Positions 43,172-52,927 of a DNA stretch of 64,000 bases are shown piece after piece. How positions within the stretch are numbered: the stretch's first letter is position 1; each line of letters opens with the position of its first letter. Source of the stretch: UBA7803 sp040219135 (GTDB taxonomy: Bacteria > Pseudomonadota > Gammaproteobacteria > Pseudomonadales > Azotimanducaceae); the NCBI GenBank assembly GCA_040219135.1, contig JAVJTA010000017.1, positions 434,001-498,000 of the forward strand. Reading direction: 5' to 3'. The notes under the pieces are model-generated. The model saw only the letters and a program-made list of their open reading frames with translations, ran no database searches and was not told where the DNA came from. The translations under genes and the position numbers were made by a program.

Positions 43172-44968
43172 ATGACTGACGCTCAGGCCGACCGGGCGCC
43201 CCTCGGCATTACCGAGCTCGTGCTGCGCGATGCCCATCAGAGCCTGCTGGCCACGCGGATGCGCATCGACGACATGCTGCCCGCGGCCGAAATGCTGGAT
43301 CGGGTCGGGTTCTGGTCCATGGAGTCCTGGGGCGGCGCGACCTTCGACGCCTGCATCCGCTATCTCGGCGAGGATCCCTGGGAACGCATCCGGCGCCTCA
43401 AGGCCGCCATGCCGAACACACCGCAGCAGATGCTGTTCCGCGGTCAGAACATCCTCGGCTACCGCCACTACGCAGACGACGTGGTGCGCAAGTTCGTCGA
43501 GCGGGCGGCGACCAGCGGCGTGGACGTGTTCCGCATCTTCGATGCCATGAACGACGTACGCAATCTCAGGACCGCCGTCGAAGCCACCCTGGCGGTGGAG
43601 AAGCACGCCCAGGGCACCATTTCCTACACCGTCAGTCCGGTTCACACGGTCGACCTGTGGGTGGACCTGGCGCGCCGCATCGAAGACCTGGGCGCGCACT
43701 CGATCTGCATCAAGGACATGGCCGGCCTGCTGCGCCCGTACACGGCCTTCGAACTGGTGAGCCGGCTCAAGGAGACCCTCGCTATCCCGGTGCACATGCA
43801 GTGTCACGCCACCACGGGGCTGTCCACGGCGACCTATCTGAAGGCCATAGAAGCCGGCATCGACAACGTCGACACCGCGGTGTCGTCCATGAGCATGACC
43901 TACGGTCACTCGGCCACCGAATCGCTGGTGGCGATCCTCGAGGGCACGGACCGGGATACCGGACTCGACATCCACCTGCTCGAGCAGATCGCCGCCTACT
44001 TCCGTCAGGTGCGCAAGAAGTACGCGCGCTTCGAAGGATCGCTGCGCGGTGTCGACTCGCGGATTCTGGTCGCGCAGGTGCCAGGCGGCATGCTCACCAA
44101 TCTGGAAAACCAGCTGCGCGAGCAGAAGGCCAGCGACCGGCTCGACGAGGTGCTGGAGGAAATTCCCCGCGTGCGTGAAGACCTGGGCTTCATCCCTCTG
44201 GTCACGCCCACGTCGCAGATCGTCGGTACCCAGGCGGTGATCAACGTGCTCACGGGGGAACGCTACAAGAGCGTGACCCGCGAGACCGAGGGCGTGCTCA
44301 AGGGTGAATACGGTGCTACGCCGGCGCCACTCAATCGGGATCTGCAGGATCGGATTCTGGAAGGAGGGCAACCGATCACCTGCCGTCCGGCTGACCTTCT
44401 CGAGCCGGAGCTCGATGCGCTGTCCGCGGAGCTGAACCGGCTGGCGAAGGAGAAGGGCATCGAACTCGCCGCTGCCAGAGTCGACGACGTGCTGACCTAC
44501 GCGCTGTTTCCCCAGGTCGGGCTCAAGTTCCTCGAGCATCGCAACGACCCCACTGCGTTCGAGCCGGCGCCGGACGCCGAATCGGCGCCGGCAACCGGAC
44601 GGCCCTCGGACAGCGGCGCTGCCGCGCCCGGGGGTGCCGTCGCCTACGACGTGAAGGTCAACGGCAAAGCCTATCGGGTCGAGGTGGCGGAATCCGGCGC
44701 GGTCACGGATGCGCAGCCGGCGCAACCCGGCGCGACGGCCGCCGGGGGCGGCGACGCGGAGGTGGTCGGCGCCGGGCTCGGCGGCACCGTGGTCAAGGTG
44801 CTGGTGGCGGCCGGTGATCGAGTCTCCTCGGGCCAGCCGCTGGTGGTGGTCGAGGCGATGAAGATGGAGACCGAGATCAGCGCGCCCCGGGATGGGGCCG
44901 TGACCGACGTGCACGTCGCCGCCGGGGATGCCGTCGCTACCGGCGATCCGCTGGTTTCCCTCGGGTGA
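43172..44968 (+). CDS. oadA: oxaloacetate decarboxylase alpha subunit
   Basis: A 598-residue biotin carboxyltransferase. The N-terminal domain opens ELVLRDAHQSLLATRMRIDDM; C-terminal biotinyl domain carries AMKM with biotin on Lys564. A Pro/Ala-rich linker joins them. It takes CO2 from oxaloacetate onto biotin for the beta subunit to release with Na+ export. Confidence 0.95.
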   Translation: MTDAQADRAPLGITELVLRDAHQSLLATRMRIDDMLPAAEMLDRVGFWSMESWGGATFDACIRYLGEDPWERIRRLKAAMPNTPQQMLFRGQNILGYRHYADDVVRKFVERAATSGVDVFRIFDAMNDVRNLRTAVEATLAVEKHAQGTISYTVSPVHTVDLWVDLARRIEDLGAHSICIKDMAGLLRPYTAFELVSRLKETLAIPVHMQCHATTGLSTATYLKAIEAGIDNVDTAVSSMSMTYGHSATESLVAILEGTDRDTGLDIHLLEQIAAYFRQVRKKYARFEGSLRGVDSRILVAQVPGGMLTNLENQLREQKASDRLDEVLEEIPRVREDLGFIPLVTPTSQIVGTQAVINVLTGERYKSVTRETEGVLKGEYGATPAPLNRDLQDRILEGGQPITCRPADLLEPELDALSAELNRLAKEKGIELAAARVDDVLTYALFPQVGLKFLEHRNDPTAFEPAPDAESAPATGRPSDSGAAAPGGAVAYDVKVNGKAYRVEVAESGAVTDAQPAQPGATAAGGGDAEVVGAGLGGTVVKVLVAAGDRVSSGQPLVVVEAMKMETEISAPRDGAVTDVHVAAGDAVATGDPLVSLG

Positions 44969-44988
44969 TGCGGCCGGCGTCCAGCTGA

Positions 44989-46122
44989 ATGGAGCTGTTT
45001 GGCGAGCTCTGGGCTTCGTCGGGCATGTACCAGATGACCTGGGGTCAGCTCGCCATGATCGGCGTCTGCCTGCTGCTGCTCTACCTCGCCATCGTCCGCA
45101 GGTTCGAACCGCTGCTGCTGGTCACCATCGGCTTCGGCGGCATCCTCAGCAACATTCCCGGCGTGGAAATCGCCACCGGCAACGGTCTGCTGCACCTGGC
45201 CTACGTGGTCGGCATTGAGTCCGGTGCCTTTCCGCTGATCATCTTCATGGGGGTGGGCGCGCTGACGGACTTCGGTCCGCTGCTGGCGAATCCGAAGACG
45301 CTGTTCCTCGGGGCGGCGGCGCAGTTCGGAATCTTTGCCACGCTGCTCGGTGCGCTCGGTCTGAGCGCGCTCGGCGTCTTCGATTTCAGCGTTCGCGAGG
45401 CCGCCGCCATCGGCATCATCGGTGGCGCCGACGGGCCCACGGCGATCTACGTTGCCGGCAAGCTGGCGCCGGATCTGCTCGGCGCCATTGCCGTGGCCGC
45501 GTACTCCTACATGGCGCTGGTGCCCCTGATCCAGCCGCCGATCATGCGCCTGCTCACCACGGCCGAAGAGCGTGCCATCGAGATGCGTCAGCTGCGGGTG
45601 GTGTCGCGCACCGAACGGGTGCTGTTTCCGCTCCTGCTGCTGCTGCTGGTCGCGCTCATGCTGCCTTCCGCCGCGCCGCTGCTCGGCATGTTCTGTTTCG
45701 GCAATCTCATGCGCGAATGCGGGGTCGTGGATCGGCTCTCCGAAACCACCCAGACCTCGTTGATCAACATCGTCACCATCTTCCTCGGGCTGGCAGTAGG
45801 GTCGAAGCTCGCGGCAGGTCAGTTCCTGGTGCCGAGCACCCTCGGCATTCTGCTACTGGGCATGGTCGCGTTCGCCATCGGCACGGCCAGCGGGGTGCTC
45901 ATGGGCAGGTTGATGAACCTGCTGACCCGGGAACCGATCAACCCGCTCATCGGCGCCGCGGGCGTGTCGGCGGTGCCCATGGCCTCGCGGGTGGCGAACC
46001 GGGTCGGTCTGGAGGCCAATCCCCACAACTATCTGCTCATGCACGCCATGGGTCCCAACGTGGCCGGGGTGATCGGTTCCGCCGTGGCTGCCGGGGTGAT
46101 GATTCTGTTTGCCGGACCCTAG
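44989..46122 (+). CDS. oadB: oxaloacetate decarboxylase beta subunit
   Basis: A 377-residue multi-span membrane protein. IIGGADGPTAIYVAGKL holds the Asp of the Na+ channel. It decarboxylates carboxybiotin and exports Na+. Length matches the shorter OadB form. It ends the operon, followed within 83 bp by tRNA-Arg(CCU). Confidence 0.95.
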   Translation: MELFGELWASSGMYQMTWGQLAMIGVCLLLLYLAIVRRFEPLLLVTIGFGGILSNIPGVEIATGNGLLHLAYVVGIESGAFPLIIFMGVGALTDFGPLLANPKTLFLGAAAQFGIFATLLGALGLSALGVFDFSVREAAAIGIIGGADGPTAIYVAGKLAPDLLGAIAVAAYSYMALVPLIQPPIMRLLTTAEERAIEMRQLRVVSRTERVLFPLLLLLLVALMLPSAAPLLGMFCFGNLMRECGVVDRLSETTQTSLINIVTIFLGLAVGSKLAAGQFLVPSTLGILLLGMVAFAIGTASGVLMGRLMNLLTREPINPLIGAAGVSAVPMASRVANRVGLEANPHNYLLMHAMGPNVAGVIGSAVAAGVMILFAGP

Positions 46123-46204
46123 GTTCCCTGGTGGCCGGGATCGGCTCAAGGCGTATCCGCCCGGGTCAACGACAGGCGGCGGGCTGGTACACTCGCGCTC
46201 CTGA

Positions 46205-46279
46205 GGCCTCGTAGTTCAACGGATAGAACGGCCGCCTCCTAAGCGGCAAATCCAGGTTCGATTCCTGGCGGGGCTACCA
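46205..46279 (+). tRNA. tRNA-Arg (anticodon CCU), integration site of the island
   Basis: A 75-base tRNA including CCA. Acceptor GGCCTCG pairs with CGGGGCT (with G-U pairs), anticodon stem GCCGC/GCGGC carries loop CTCCTAA (CCU), and T arm CCAGG/CCTGG. Its last bases are repeated at 62807, marking it as the attachment site of the following island. Confidence 0.94.
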
Positions 46280-46280
46280 A
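46266..46280 (+). other. left attachment-type direct repeat (att, tRNA 3' end)
   Basis: TGGCGGGGCTACCAA at the tRNA 3' end matches 62807-62821 (TGGCGGGGCTATCAA) in 14 of 15 positions, same orientation. This is the normal layout of an element integrated into a tRNA gene. Confidence 0.75.
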
Positions 46281-46720
46281 GTGGCAGATAAAATCAATGG
46301 GTTGGGATCACTTCTTACAAGTTCCAACATTGGTTCCCTCGTAAAACCACTGTCTCAAGACAACCTGTCTCGGCCAGAAGCGGGGCAGGCACGTTTGGGG
46401 GCAGAGCGGTAGGCAGGCGGCAATGGGCTGCGGCTAACGCCGGCCTCTCTAAGCTCCACTGCCTACGACATCGGTATGCCCAGCTTCGATACCAGGAACT
46501 CAGTGGATGGAAGGCGCCGGCGGTGGGCGGCCCGAACTTGAGGATGTTGAGCCGAGACCAACGAGAACCGATCGAAACGCGGGCCTCAGAATTCGGCTCA
46601 GGCGCCCGCAGCGACTAGGGGAAATCGTGGCAGGCCCTTATTCAGTCTGGGAAAGTACCCATGGTGGGCGGCGGGTAGAGGTCGTAGGGTAGGCGAATCA
46701 ACCAAGGGATGCTGCGTGCC
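46281..46720. other. 440-bp non-coding start of the island
   Basis: Between tRNA-Arg(CCU) and the stress-protein gene I see no convincing gene, integrase or RNA. Only short open frames without recognisable products are present. Confidence 0.5.
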
Positions 46721-47554
46721 ATGGTGGACGCTACAACAGTCTTCGTCGTGCTGGATCCGACCTCCATGGAGCAGGCCACGTTGCAGTGGGGCGAAGAGGT
46801 CGTCCGAGCGTTCAAGGTTCATCGCTCCATAGATGCGACGCTGCATGTCTATTGCTGCATCAATCCGGCTTCGGTGGCGGTGGTTCCGGGCGAGAACGGC
46901 CCGGAGGAAACCCGGAAGCGCACGCGCGCGTGGCTGGAGCGTCTGGTGGTGCAGACGCGTGCTGAAGGCATTACCGTGGTGACCGAAGTCGAGTGGAACG
47001 ACGAATGGCGCCAGGCCATCGTCGCGGCGGCCGCCCGACAGAAAAGCGCTCTGGTGGTCAAGAGCATGACCCAGCACTCGCGCATGGGGCGGTTGCTGCG
47101 GGAGACGTCGGACTGGACCCTCATTCGCGAATGCGAATGTCCGATTCTACTGTTGAAGACGGGGCGGCCGTTCAACATCGAAAGGATCCTGGTCGCCGTC
47201 AAGCACAGCCCTGGCGATGACGCCTACGAGAAAGCCAACGACGACATCCTGTCGGCTGCGCGCCGGGTGGCGGCGGACTTCGGGGCTAGCCTGCATGCAG
47301 TGACCTGCTACGACCGCGACATGCATCCGGACCGGCAGCACTTCGCCGATCGCTGCGGACTGAAGCGCAACCAGGTGTCGGCTGCCACCGGCACGCCGGA
47401 GCGGATCATCGCCGAAACCGCCGTCCAGCAGAGCAGCGATCTGCTCGTCATCGCGCGCGTGGCCAGGCCCGACTCGCCGCGCCTGGTCGGGAGTACAGCG
47501 CAGAAGGTGATCGACCAGATTGACACGGAGGTGCTCGTTCTGCCGGTGAGCTGA
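46721..47554 (+). CDS. tandem universal stress protein (UspA-like)
   Basis: A 277-residue protein with two USP domains, UspE-like. The first domain has FVVLDPTSMEQATLQWGEEVV; the second opens IERILVAVKHSPGD and ends in GSTAQKVIDQIDTEVLVLPV, with DLLVIAR before. ATG 46721 is chosen because AAGGGA lies at a workable distance; ATG 46709 is an alternative. First gene in the island, ahead of aidB. Confidence 0.85.
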   Translation: MVDATTVFVVLDPTSMEQATLQWGEEVVRAFKVHRSIDATLHVYCCINPASVAVVPGENGPEETRKRTRAWLERLVVQTRAEGITVVTEVEWNDEWRQAIVAAAARQKSALVVKSMTQHSRMGRLLRETSDWTLIRECECPILLLKTGRPFNIERILVAVKHSPGDDAYEKANDDILSAARRVAADFGASLHAVTCYDRDMHPDRQHFADRCGLKRNQVSAATGTPERIIAETAVQQSSDLLVIARVARPDSPRLVGSTAQKVIDQIDTEVLVLPVS

Positions 47555-47648
47555 GGGCTCCGGCGTGATGGAGTCGTCGCGTACCGTGGCGAGCAGCAAA
47601 ATCGCGGCATTGCGGGCGCGGTAACGCAGTGTCTGCCGAGGAACAATC

Positions 47649-49340
47649 GTGACGTATCGGTCGATAGCCCCCGAAGCCTTCGTTACCCACGAAGTCTTCA
47701 ATCAACCGCCGCCGCTCGAAGACTTCAACCGGTACACCAGCGATGCGGCGCTTCAGGCGGCAGTGGAGCGGGAAGGCGGCGGCTCGGCGCGGGATTCACT
47801 CGCCGAGTTCGGCATGCTCACCGGCTCCGCCGACGTGATGGATCTCGGCCGCGAGGCCAATAATCATGTGCCGGTGCTGATAGCATTCGATCGCTTCGGC
47901 CAGCGCGCGGATCGGGTTGACTATCATCCCGCCTATCATCGCCTCATGGCACTATCCGTTGGTCAGGGCCTGCACGCTTCGCCCTGGGATCATCTCTCTG
48001 AGAGGCCCGATGCGACTCCCACGCCTGGCGCGGTGGTAGCGCGGCTGGCGGGTACCTATATGATGACGCAGGTGGAAGCCGGGCATGGCTGTCCCATCAC
48101 CATGACCAATGCCGCGGTGCCGACCCTGCGGATCCAGCCATCGCTGGCGCAGAAGTGGCTTCCTCGCATTCTCTCCCGCGAGTACGACCAGCGCTTTCTG
48201 CCCGCCGAGCACAAGCGCGGTGTGACCCTGGGTATGGGTATGACCGAGAAGCAGGGTGGAACCGACGTGCGTGCCAACACGACGCGGGCCGAACCGGTCG
48301 GCAGCGGCGGCGCCGGCGGCGAATACCGAATCACCGGTCACAAGTGGTTTCTCTCGGCCCCGATGTGCGACGCGTTCCTGGTGCTCGCCCAGGCACCACA
48401 GGGCATGGCCTGCTTTCTCATGCCGCGGTTCACGCCGGACGGCGAGCTCAACGCCATACGCATACAGCGCCTGAAGGACAAGGTCGGCAACCGCTCCAAC
48501 GCTTCGTCGGAAGTGGAGTTTCACGCGGCAGCCGGCTGGCTGATCGGTGAAGAAGCCCGTGGTGTGCGCAACATCATCGAGATGGCTACCTACACGCGGC
48601 TCGATTGCGCGGTGGCGACGGCGGGCATGATGCGGGCCATCGTGGCCGAAGCGCTACATCACTGTGCTCACCGCACGGTGTTTCAGAAGCACTTGATCGA
48701 TCAGCCGCTGATGGCCAACGTGCTGGCCGATCTGGTTATCGAAACGGAAGCCGCCACGGCTCTCGGCTTTCGAGTGGCGCGCAGCTTCGATCGCGCTCAC
48801 GACAATGCCGACGAAGCAGCATTCCGCCGTATCATGACGCCCGTCGCCAAGTACTGGGTATGCAAGCGGGCTCCGAACCTGGCGTATGAGGCGATGGAAT
48901 GTCTGGGCGGTAACGGCTATGTAGAGGAAGCAATTGCCGGGCGCATCTATCGGGAAATGCCTGTGAATGCCATCTGGGAGGGCTCGGGCAACGTGATGTG
49001 TCTCGACGTGCTGCGGGTCCTGCAGCGTGAGCCGGCTGCCATGGACGTGGTGTTGGCGGAGCTGGAGCTCGCGGCCGGTACCGATGCCCACTACGACCGC
49101 TCGTTGCAGGCGTTTCGCGCTGAGCTGGCGGACGGCCAATCTCTGGAAGCGCGCGCCCGGTGGCTGGTGGAGTGGCTGGCCAAGCTGGCGTCGGCTTCAC
49201 TGCTGCTGCGTGACGCGCCGGCGGCGGTTGGCGACGCCTACTGTGCTTCCCGCCTCGGCAGCGACACCGGGGATGCCTTCGGAACGCTGCCCGTGGGCGC
49301 GGACACCCGAGCCATCCTTGCGCGGGCCCGCCCCGCCTAG
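47649..49340 (+). CDS. aidB: AidB-like acyl-CoA dehydrogenase homologue
   Basis: A 563-residue protein like E. coli AidB, a flavoprotein of the acyl-CoA dehydrogenase fold that protects DNA from alkylation. GMGMTEKQGGTDVRANTT, ITGHKWFLSAPMCDAFLVLAQ, RLKDKVGNRSNASSEVEFH and ECLGGNGYVEE are AidB hallmarks. GTG 47649. Nitrosative chemistry can yield alkylating nitrosamines, so a link to the nearby NO-type cluster is possible but speculative. Confidence 0.9.
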   Translation: MTYRSIAPEAFVTHEVFNQPPPLEDFNRYTSDAALQAAVEREGGGSARDSLAEFGMLTGSADVMDLGREANNHVPVLIAFDRFGQRADRVDYHPAYHRLMALSVGQGLHASPWDHLSERPDATPTPGAVVARLAGTYMMTQVEAGHGCPITMTNAAVPTLRIQPSLAQKWLPRILSREYDQRFLPAEHKRGVTLGMGMTEKQGGTDVRANTTRAEPVGSGGAGGEYRITGHKWFLSAPMCDAFLVLAQAPQGMACFLMPRFTPDGELNAIRIQRLKDKVGNRSNASSEVEFHAAAGWLIGEEARGVRNIIEMATYTRLDCAVATAGMMRAIVAEALHHCAHRTVFQKHLIDQPLMANVLADLVIETEAATALGFRVARSFDRAHDNADEAAFRRIMTPVAKYWVCKRAPNLAYEAMECLGGNGYVEEAIAGRIYREMPVNAIWEGSGNVMCLDVLRVLQREPAAMDVVLAELELAAGTDAHYDRSLQAFRAELADGQSLEARARWLVEWLAKLASASLLLRDAPAAVGDAYCASRLGSDTGDAFGTLPVGADTRAILARARPA

Positions 49341-49535
49341 GTTCCCTAACCAGCGGCTGACAGACTGGCCGCAGGATCTGGGCCCGCGCGCCCGCCAGAG
49401 AGCGCGAATAACGGTCGTCCCGGCTCGGAACAAATGTCCCTTGTACACGCATCCGCACAGGCAGGTGACCTTGCGATCCGTCGCGCATGGACCGGGCTGG
49501 ACTAGGTGGTTGTCCGTATTGAGCGGCCGCTGCTA

Positions 49536-49558
49536 AAGAAGTGTCCTAAATACCTGTT
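49536..49558. promoter_or_regulatory. possible NsrR box before the heme-copper cluster
   Basis: Half-sites AAGAAGTGTCC and AAATACCTGTT flank one base. The second matches the NsrR half-site AAATRCATCTT at 9 of 11 positions, the first is weaker. It lies 24 bp before the ATG of the small membrane protein. Support comes mainly from nsrR at 61279. Confidence 0.35.
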
Positions 49559-49581
49559 ACAACAAGCACGAGGGGAGACTC

Positions 49582-49743
49582 ATGAATGACCGAAACGATG
49601 ATCAGGATGAACCCGGCATACCGACGATGCAGCGAATTCTGGACAACCCGTTCATTCTTCTGTTCATCGGCATCGCCATACCGACCCTGACGTACATCGT
49701 GTGGGGAATCATGGAGCTGGTTTCCCTGCCCATCGCCGACTGA
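49582..49743 (+). CDS. small single-span protein of the heme-copper cluster
   Basis: A 53-residue protein (MNDRNDDQDEPGIPTMQRILDNP, then hydrophobic FILLFIGIAIPTLTYIVWGIMELV). One membrane helix near residues 24-47. ATG 49582 follows AGGGGAGAC. It lies 30 bp before the subunit II gene and likely serves as a small oxidase-type subunit similar in role to subunit IIa of ba3 oxidases. Confidence 0.7.
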   Translation: MNDRNDDQDEPGIPTMQRILDNPFILLFIGIAIPTLTYIVWGIMELVSLPIAD

Positions 49744-49773
49744 AGGGATTCACCGAGGTCCAGGAGGACTCCT

Positions 49774-50331
49774 ATGACCAGCTTGTCACCACCGCCCAGA
49801 AAAATCTGGTGGAATGAAACCATCGACAGAAGTGAATTGATCTGGATCACCGTGGTCGTGATCTGGGGCATCGTGCTCACCTTGATGATGCCATTCTGGC
49901 ACCTCTACGGCGACCAGAACCTCTCCAGCGAAGCCTACAGATCCACTCCCAGTAACTACATGGCCAAGGCGCAGGCCGTCGTCGAGCAGTACAGCGTGCG
50001 CACCGAAGGCAAGATGAACACGCCGGTGGTCAAACCACCGGTTGGCGAGGACATCTACCTGGTGGCCCGATTGTGGAGCTGGTGGCCGATCTTCGAACTG
50101 GAGGTCGGAAAGAGCTATCGGCTGCACATCATGTCCATGGACTGGCAGCACGGCTTCTCTCTGCAGCCGGCGAACATCAATGTCCAGGTGCTGCCCGGCT
50201 ACGACATGGTCATGACGGTCACGCCGAACCGCACCGGCGAGCACAGCATCGTCTGCAACGAATACTGCGGCATCCTGCACCACACCATGGTCGGCAAGAT
50301 CTACGTGGTCGAGGGGGAAACATCATCATGA
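49774..50331 (+). CDS. heme-copper enzyme subunit II (CuA)
   Basis: A 185-residue CuA subunit: one membrane helix near residues 22-40, then a cupredoxin domain. The CuA ligands are all present: His126 in DWQHGF and C161-x3-C165-x3-H169-x2-M172. It accepts electrons from a c-type cytochrome or similar donor. Only one helix, as in B-type and NorS-like subunits. ATG 49774 follows AGGAGG; the stop overlaps the subunit I ATG by 4 bp. Confidence 0.9.
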   Translation: MTSLSPPPRKIWWNETIDRSELIWITVVVIWGIVLTLMMPFWHLYGDQNLSSEAYRSTPSNYMAKAQAVVEQYSVRTEGKMNTPVVKPPVGEDIYLVARLWSWWPIFELEVGKSYRLHIMSMDWQHGFSLQPANINVQVLPGYDMVMTVTPNRTGEHSIVCNEYCGILHHTMVGKIYVVEGETSS

Positions 50332-52079
50332 GTGACGTAACTTATCCCGGCGCGTCCGCTGCAGGCAGCTCCACAGCTGTTGCCAGCAAGGCGCTGTACC
50401 GAATCTGCGCTGATACCGGGCTGAAGATCGACCGGCAGGCGGAACTGCAGATGAAAGCCCATGCCGTCGCGGCCGTCGTGTTCCTGCTCGTGGGCGGCAT
50501 CATGGGAATCGGTGTGGGGCTGACGCGGTGGCCGGATGTCCACCTGCTCGACGCCAGCATGTTCTACCAGGTATTGACGGCGCACGGCATAAACGTGCTG
50601 ATCTACTGGATCATCTTCTTCGAGATGGCGGCGCTGATCTTCACCTCATCAGTGGTCCTCGGTGCACGCTGGGCGACCCCGCGCCTCGGCTGGGCAGCGT
50701 TCGCTCTGATGATCAGCGGCGCGTTGCTGAACAACTATGCCGTCCTGGTGCAGGGCAATTCCAGCGTCATGATGACGTCTTACGTGCCCATGCCAGCCGG
50801 CACGTTCTTCTATCTCGGTCTCATACTGTTCGCTGTCGGCGCATTGATCATCTGCTTTCAGTTCCTCGGAACGTTGATCATCGCCAAGAGCGAGCGCACC
50901 TACGAGGGATCCGTACCGCTGGTGACGTTCGGGGGGCTCACGGCCTGCATCATCGCCATCTTCACGATCGCTTCCGGCGCGATCATTCTGGTCCCTACTC
51001 TGCTGTGGAACCTGGGGCTCGTCAGCAACATCGATGCCGGCGTCTACCGCCTTATCTGGTGGGCGTTCGGTCATTCGTCCCAGCAGATCAACGTGACCGT
51101 GCACGTAACCATCTGGTATGCCATTGCCGCCATTGTATTCGGTGCCAAGCCTTTATCAGAGAAAGTCAGCCGGTTCGCCTTTCTGCTGTATATCGCCGTC
51201 CTGCAGATCGCCAGCGCCCACCACCTGCTCGTGGATCCAGGGCTGAGCTCGGAGTGGCGGATCTTCAATACGAGCTATGCCATGTATCTGGCCGTGATGG
51301 CCAGCATGGTCCACGGACTCACGGTCCCCGGCTCCATAGAAGCTGCCCAGCGGGCTCACGGCTTCAATTCCGGCTTCTTTCAGTGGCTGCGCAAGGCACC
51401 CTGGGGCAACCCGGTGTTCTCGGGCATGTTCATATCTCTGGTGGGCTTCGGCGTCCTGGGCGGCATCACCGGGGTGGTCATGGGCGCCGAACAGATCAAT
51501 CTGATCGTTCACAACACCTTGTACGTACCAGGGCACTTCCACGGCACGGTGGTGGTGGGTAGCACTCTGGCATTCATGGCCTTTTCCTACTGGCTGGTCC
51601 CGCTCTTGTTCCGCCGCGAGCTGGTGATGAAGAAAGTGGCTGCCTGGCAACCCTATGTGTTCGGGCTGGGTATGACGGGGGTATCCCTGTTTCTCATGGG
51701 CGCAGGAACACTGGGCGTGCCGCGACGCCATTGGGACATTCTGTTCAGCGGCGCGGAGAACGGCTACGAATGGTCTGCTGCGGCCCTGACCATGATGAGC
51801 CTCAATGGCATGTCTGTGCTTCTGGCCGCGCTGGGCGGGGGTATGTTCATCGCCGTGATCGTTGGCACGGTCCTGGCCGGGCGAAAGGTCGGCGAGGATC
51901 AGAAAATGCCCGAAATCGCTCTGGCAGAGCCACCGTCGGAGAAGTCATACAGCGGCATCGGCGTGGGCGGAGTCATCATACCCGGCACGTTGTCCATGCT
52001 GTTCGTCTTCTTTGCCGTGTTTGCCTTGTACTACTTCATCAACTGGAAATATCTGGCCGAGACCTGGGGGCTGAGCTGA
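50328..52079 (+). CDS. heme-copper subunit I lacking the active-site Tyr (NO-reductase-like)
   Basis: A 583-residue multi-span subunit I. All six metal histidines are visible: His86 and His405 for the low-spin heme, His403 for the high-spin heme, and His249, His298, His299 for CuB. The HPEVY helix reads HSSQQ, so the position of the cross-linked Tyr is Gln253. O2-reducing oxidases need this Tyr; NO-reducing relatives lack it. With a CuA subunit and SenC next to it, the set resembles the norSY-senC (sNOR) type. O2 reduction cannot be fully ruled out. Confidence 0.88.
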   Translation: MSDVTYPGASAAGSSTAVASKALYRICADTGLKIDRQAELQMKAHAVAAVVFLLVGGIMGIGVGLTRWPDVHLLDASMFYQVLTAHGINVLIYWIIFFEMAALIFTSSVVLGARWATPRLGWAAFALMISGALLNNYAVLVQGNSSVMMTSYVPMPAGTFFYLGLILFAVGALIICFQFLGTLIIAKSERTYEGSVPLVTFGGLTACIIAIFTIASGAIILVPTLLWNLGLVSNIDAGVYRLIWWAFGHSSQQINVTVHVTIWYAIAAIVFGAKPLSEKVSRFAFLLYIAVLQIASAHHLLVDPGLSSEWRIFNTSYAMYLAVMASMVHGLTVPGSIEAAQRAHGFNSGFFQWLRKAPWGNPVFSGMFISLVGFGVLGGITGVVMGAEQINLIVHNTLYVPGHFHGTVVVGSTLAFMAFSYWLVPLLFRRELVMKKVAAWQPYVFGLGMTGVSLFLMGAGTLGVPRRHWDILFSGAENGYEWSAAALTMMSLNGMSVLLAALGGGMFIAVIVGTVLAGRKVGEDQKMPEIALAEPPSEKSYSGIGVGGVIIPGTLSMLFVFFAVFALYYFINWKYLAETWGLS

Positions 52080-52927
52080 TGCTCCGTGGCGCCGCCTGTC
52101 TGCTGTGCCTGCTGTGCTTGATGGCCCCGGCGGCGGCGGGTGCTCTCGCCGAGGCCCGGGCCATTCGTACCCAGGGCGGCTTCGACCGCACTCAAGCCCT
52201 GGCGATCAGCCAGGGCGCGCTGGGAAGGCACCTGGGGGATCACGAACTGCTGGCATCGGACGGCAGGCCGGTGGCGCTGGGGCAATTCGCCGGCAAGCCT
52301 CTGGTGATCAGCATGATCTTCACCAGTTGTGCGCACATCTGCCCCGCCACTACCCAGAACCTGCGCGAGGGTGTCGCCGAGGCGCGCCGCAATTTCGGCC
52401 GGGACAGCTTCAGCGTGGTCACAATAGGGTTCGATGCGCCGCGAGATACCATGGAGGCCATGCGCGAGTTCGCTCGGCGGCAGGGGATCGATGAGCCCAA
52501 CTGGTACTTCCTGGCGGCAGACCAGCCCACCATCGATGCCATTGCCCAGGATCTTGGATTCATCTACTTTCCCAGCGGCGGCGGCTTCGATCATCTCATT
52601 CAGTCCACCATCGTCGATCGCAATGGCAGCATCTATCGTCAGGTGTACGGCATCGACTTCGCGCTGGCTCATCTGCTGGAGCCTCTCAAGGAGCTGATCT
52701 ACGCGCTCGAGCCGGAGCAGTCACTGTATCAATCGCTGACGAACCGCATTCGCCTGTTCTGCACCGTCTATGATCCGGCTTCCGACAGCTATCGATTCAG
52801 CTACGCCATCTTCGTGGGCCTGGTCATCGGGTTGGTGCTGGGGGCCGTGGCGGTCTATCTGCTCGGACGGGAATGGGCGCGCAACCACCGTAGCAACGCT
52901 CCAGCAACACGGCGGAGCAATGCATGA
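52079..52927 (+). CDS. SCO1/SenC-type copper chaperone, membrane-anchored
   Basis: A 282-residue protein with an N-terminal signal, SCO thioredoxin-like domain with copper ligands C84-x3-C88 (FTSCAHICP) and a His in GGGFDHLIQS, and a C-terminal helix (YAIFVGLVIGLVLGAVAVYLL). It likely delivers copper to CuA of the subunit at 49774. The ATG overlaps the end of subunit I. Confidence 0.9.
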   Translation: MLRGAACLLCLLCLMAPAAAGALAEARAIRTQGGFDRTQALAISQGALGRHLGDHELLASDGRPVALGQFAGKPLVISMIFTSCAHICPATTQNLREGVAEARRNFGRDSFSVVTIGFDAPRDTMEAMREFARRQGIDEPNWYFLAADQPTIDAIAQDLGFIYFPSGGGFDHLIQSTIVDRNGSIYRQVYGIDFALAHLLEPLKELIYALEPEQSLYQSLTNRIRLFCTVYDPASDSYRFSYAIFVGLVIGLVLGAVAVYLLGREWARNHRSNAPATRRSNA

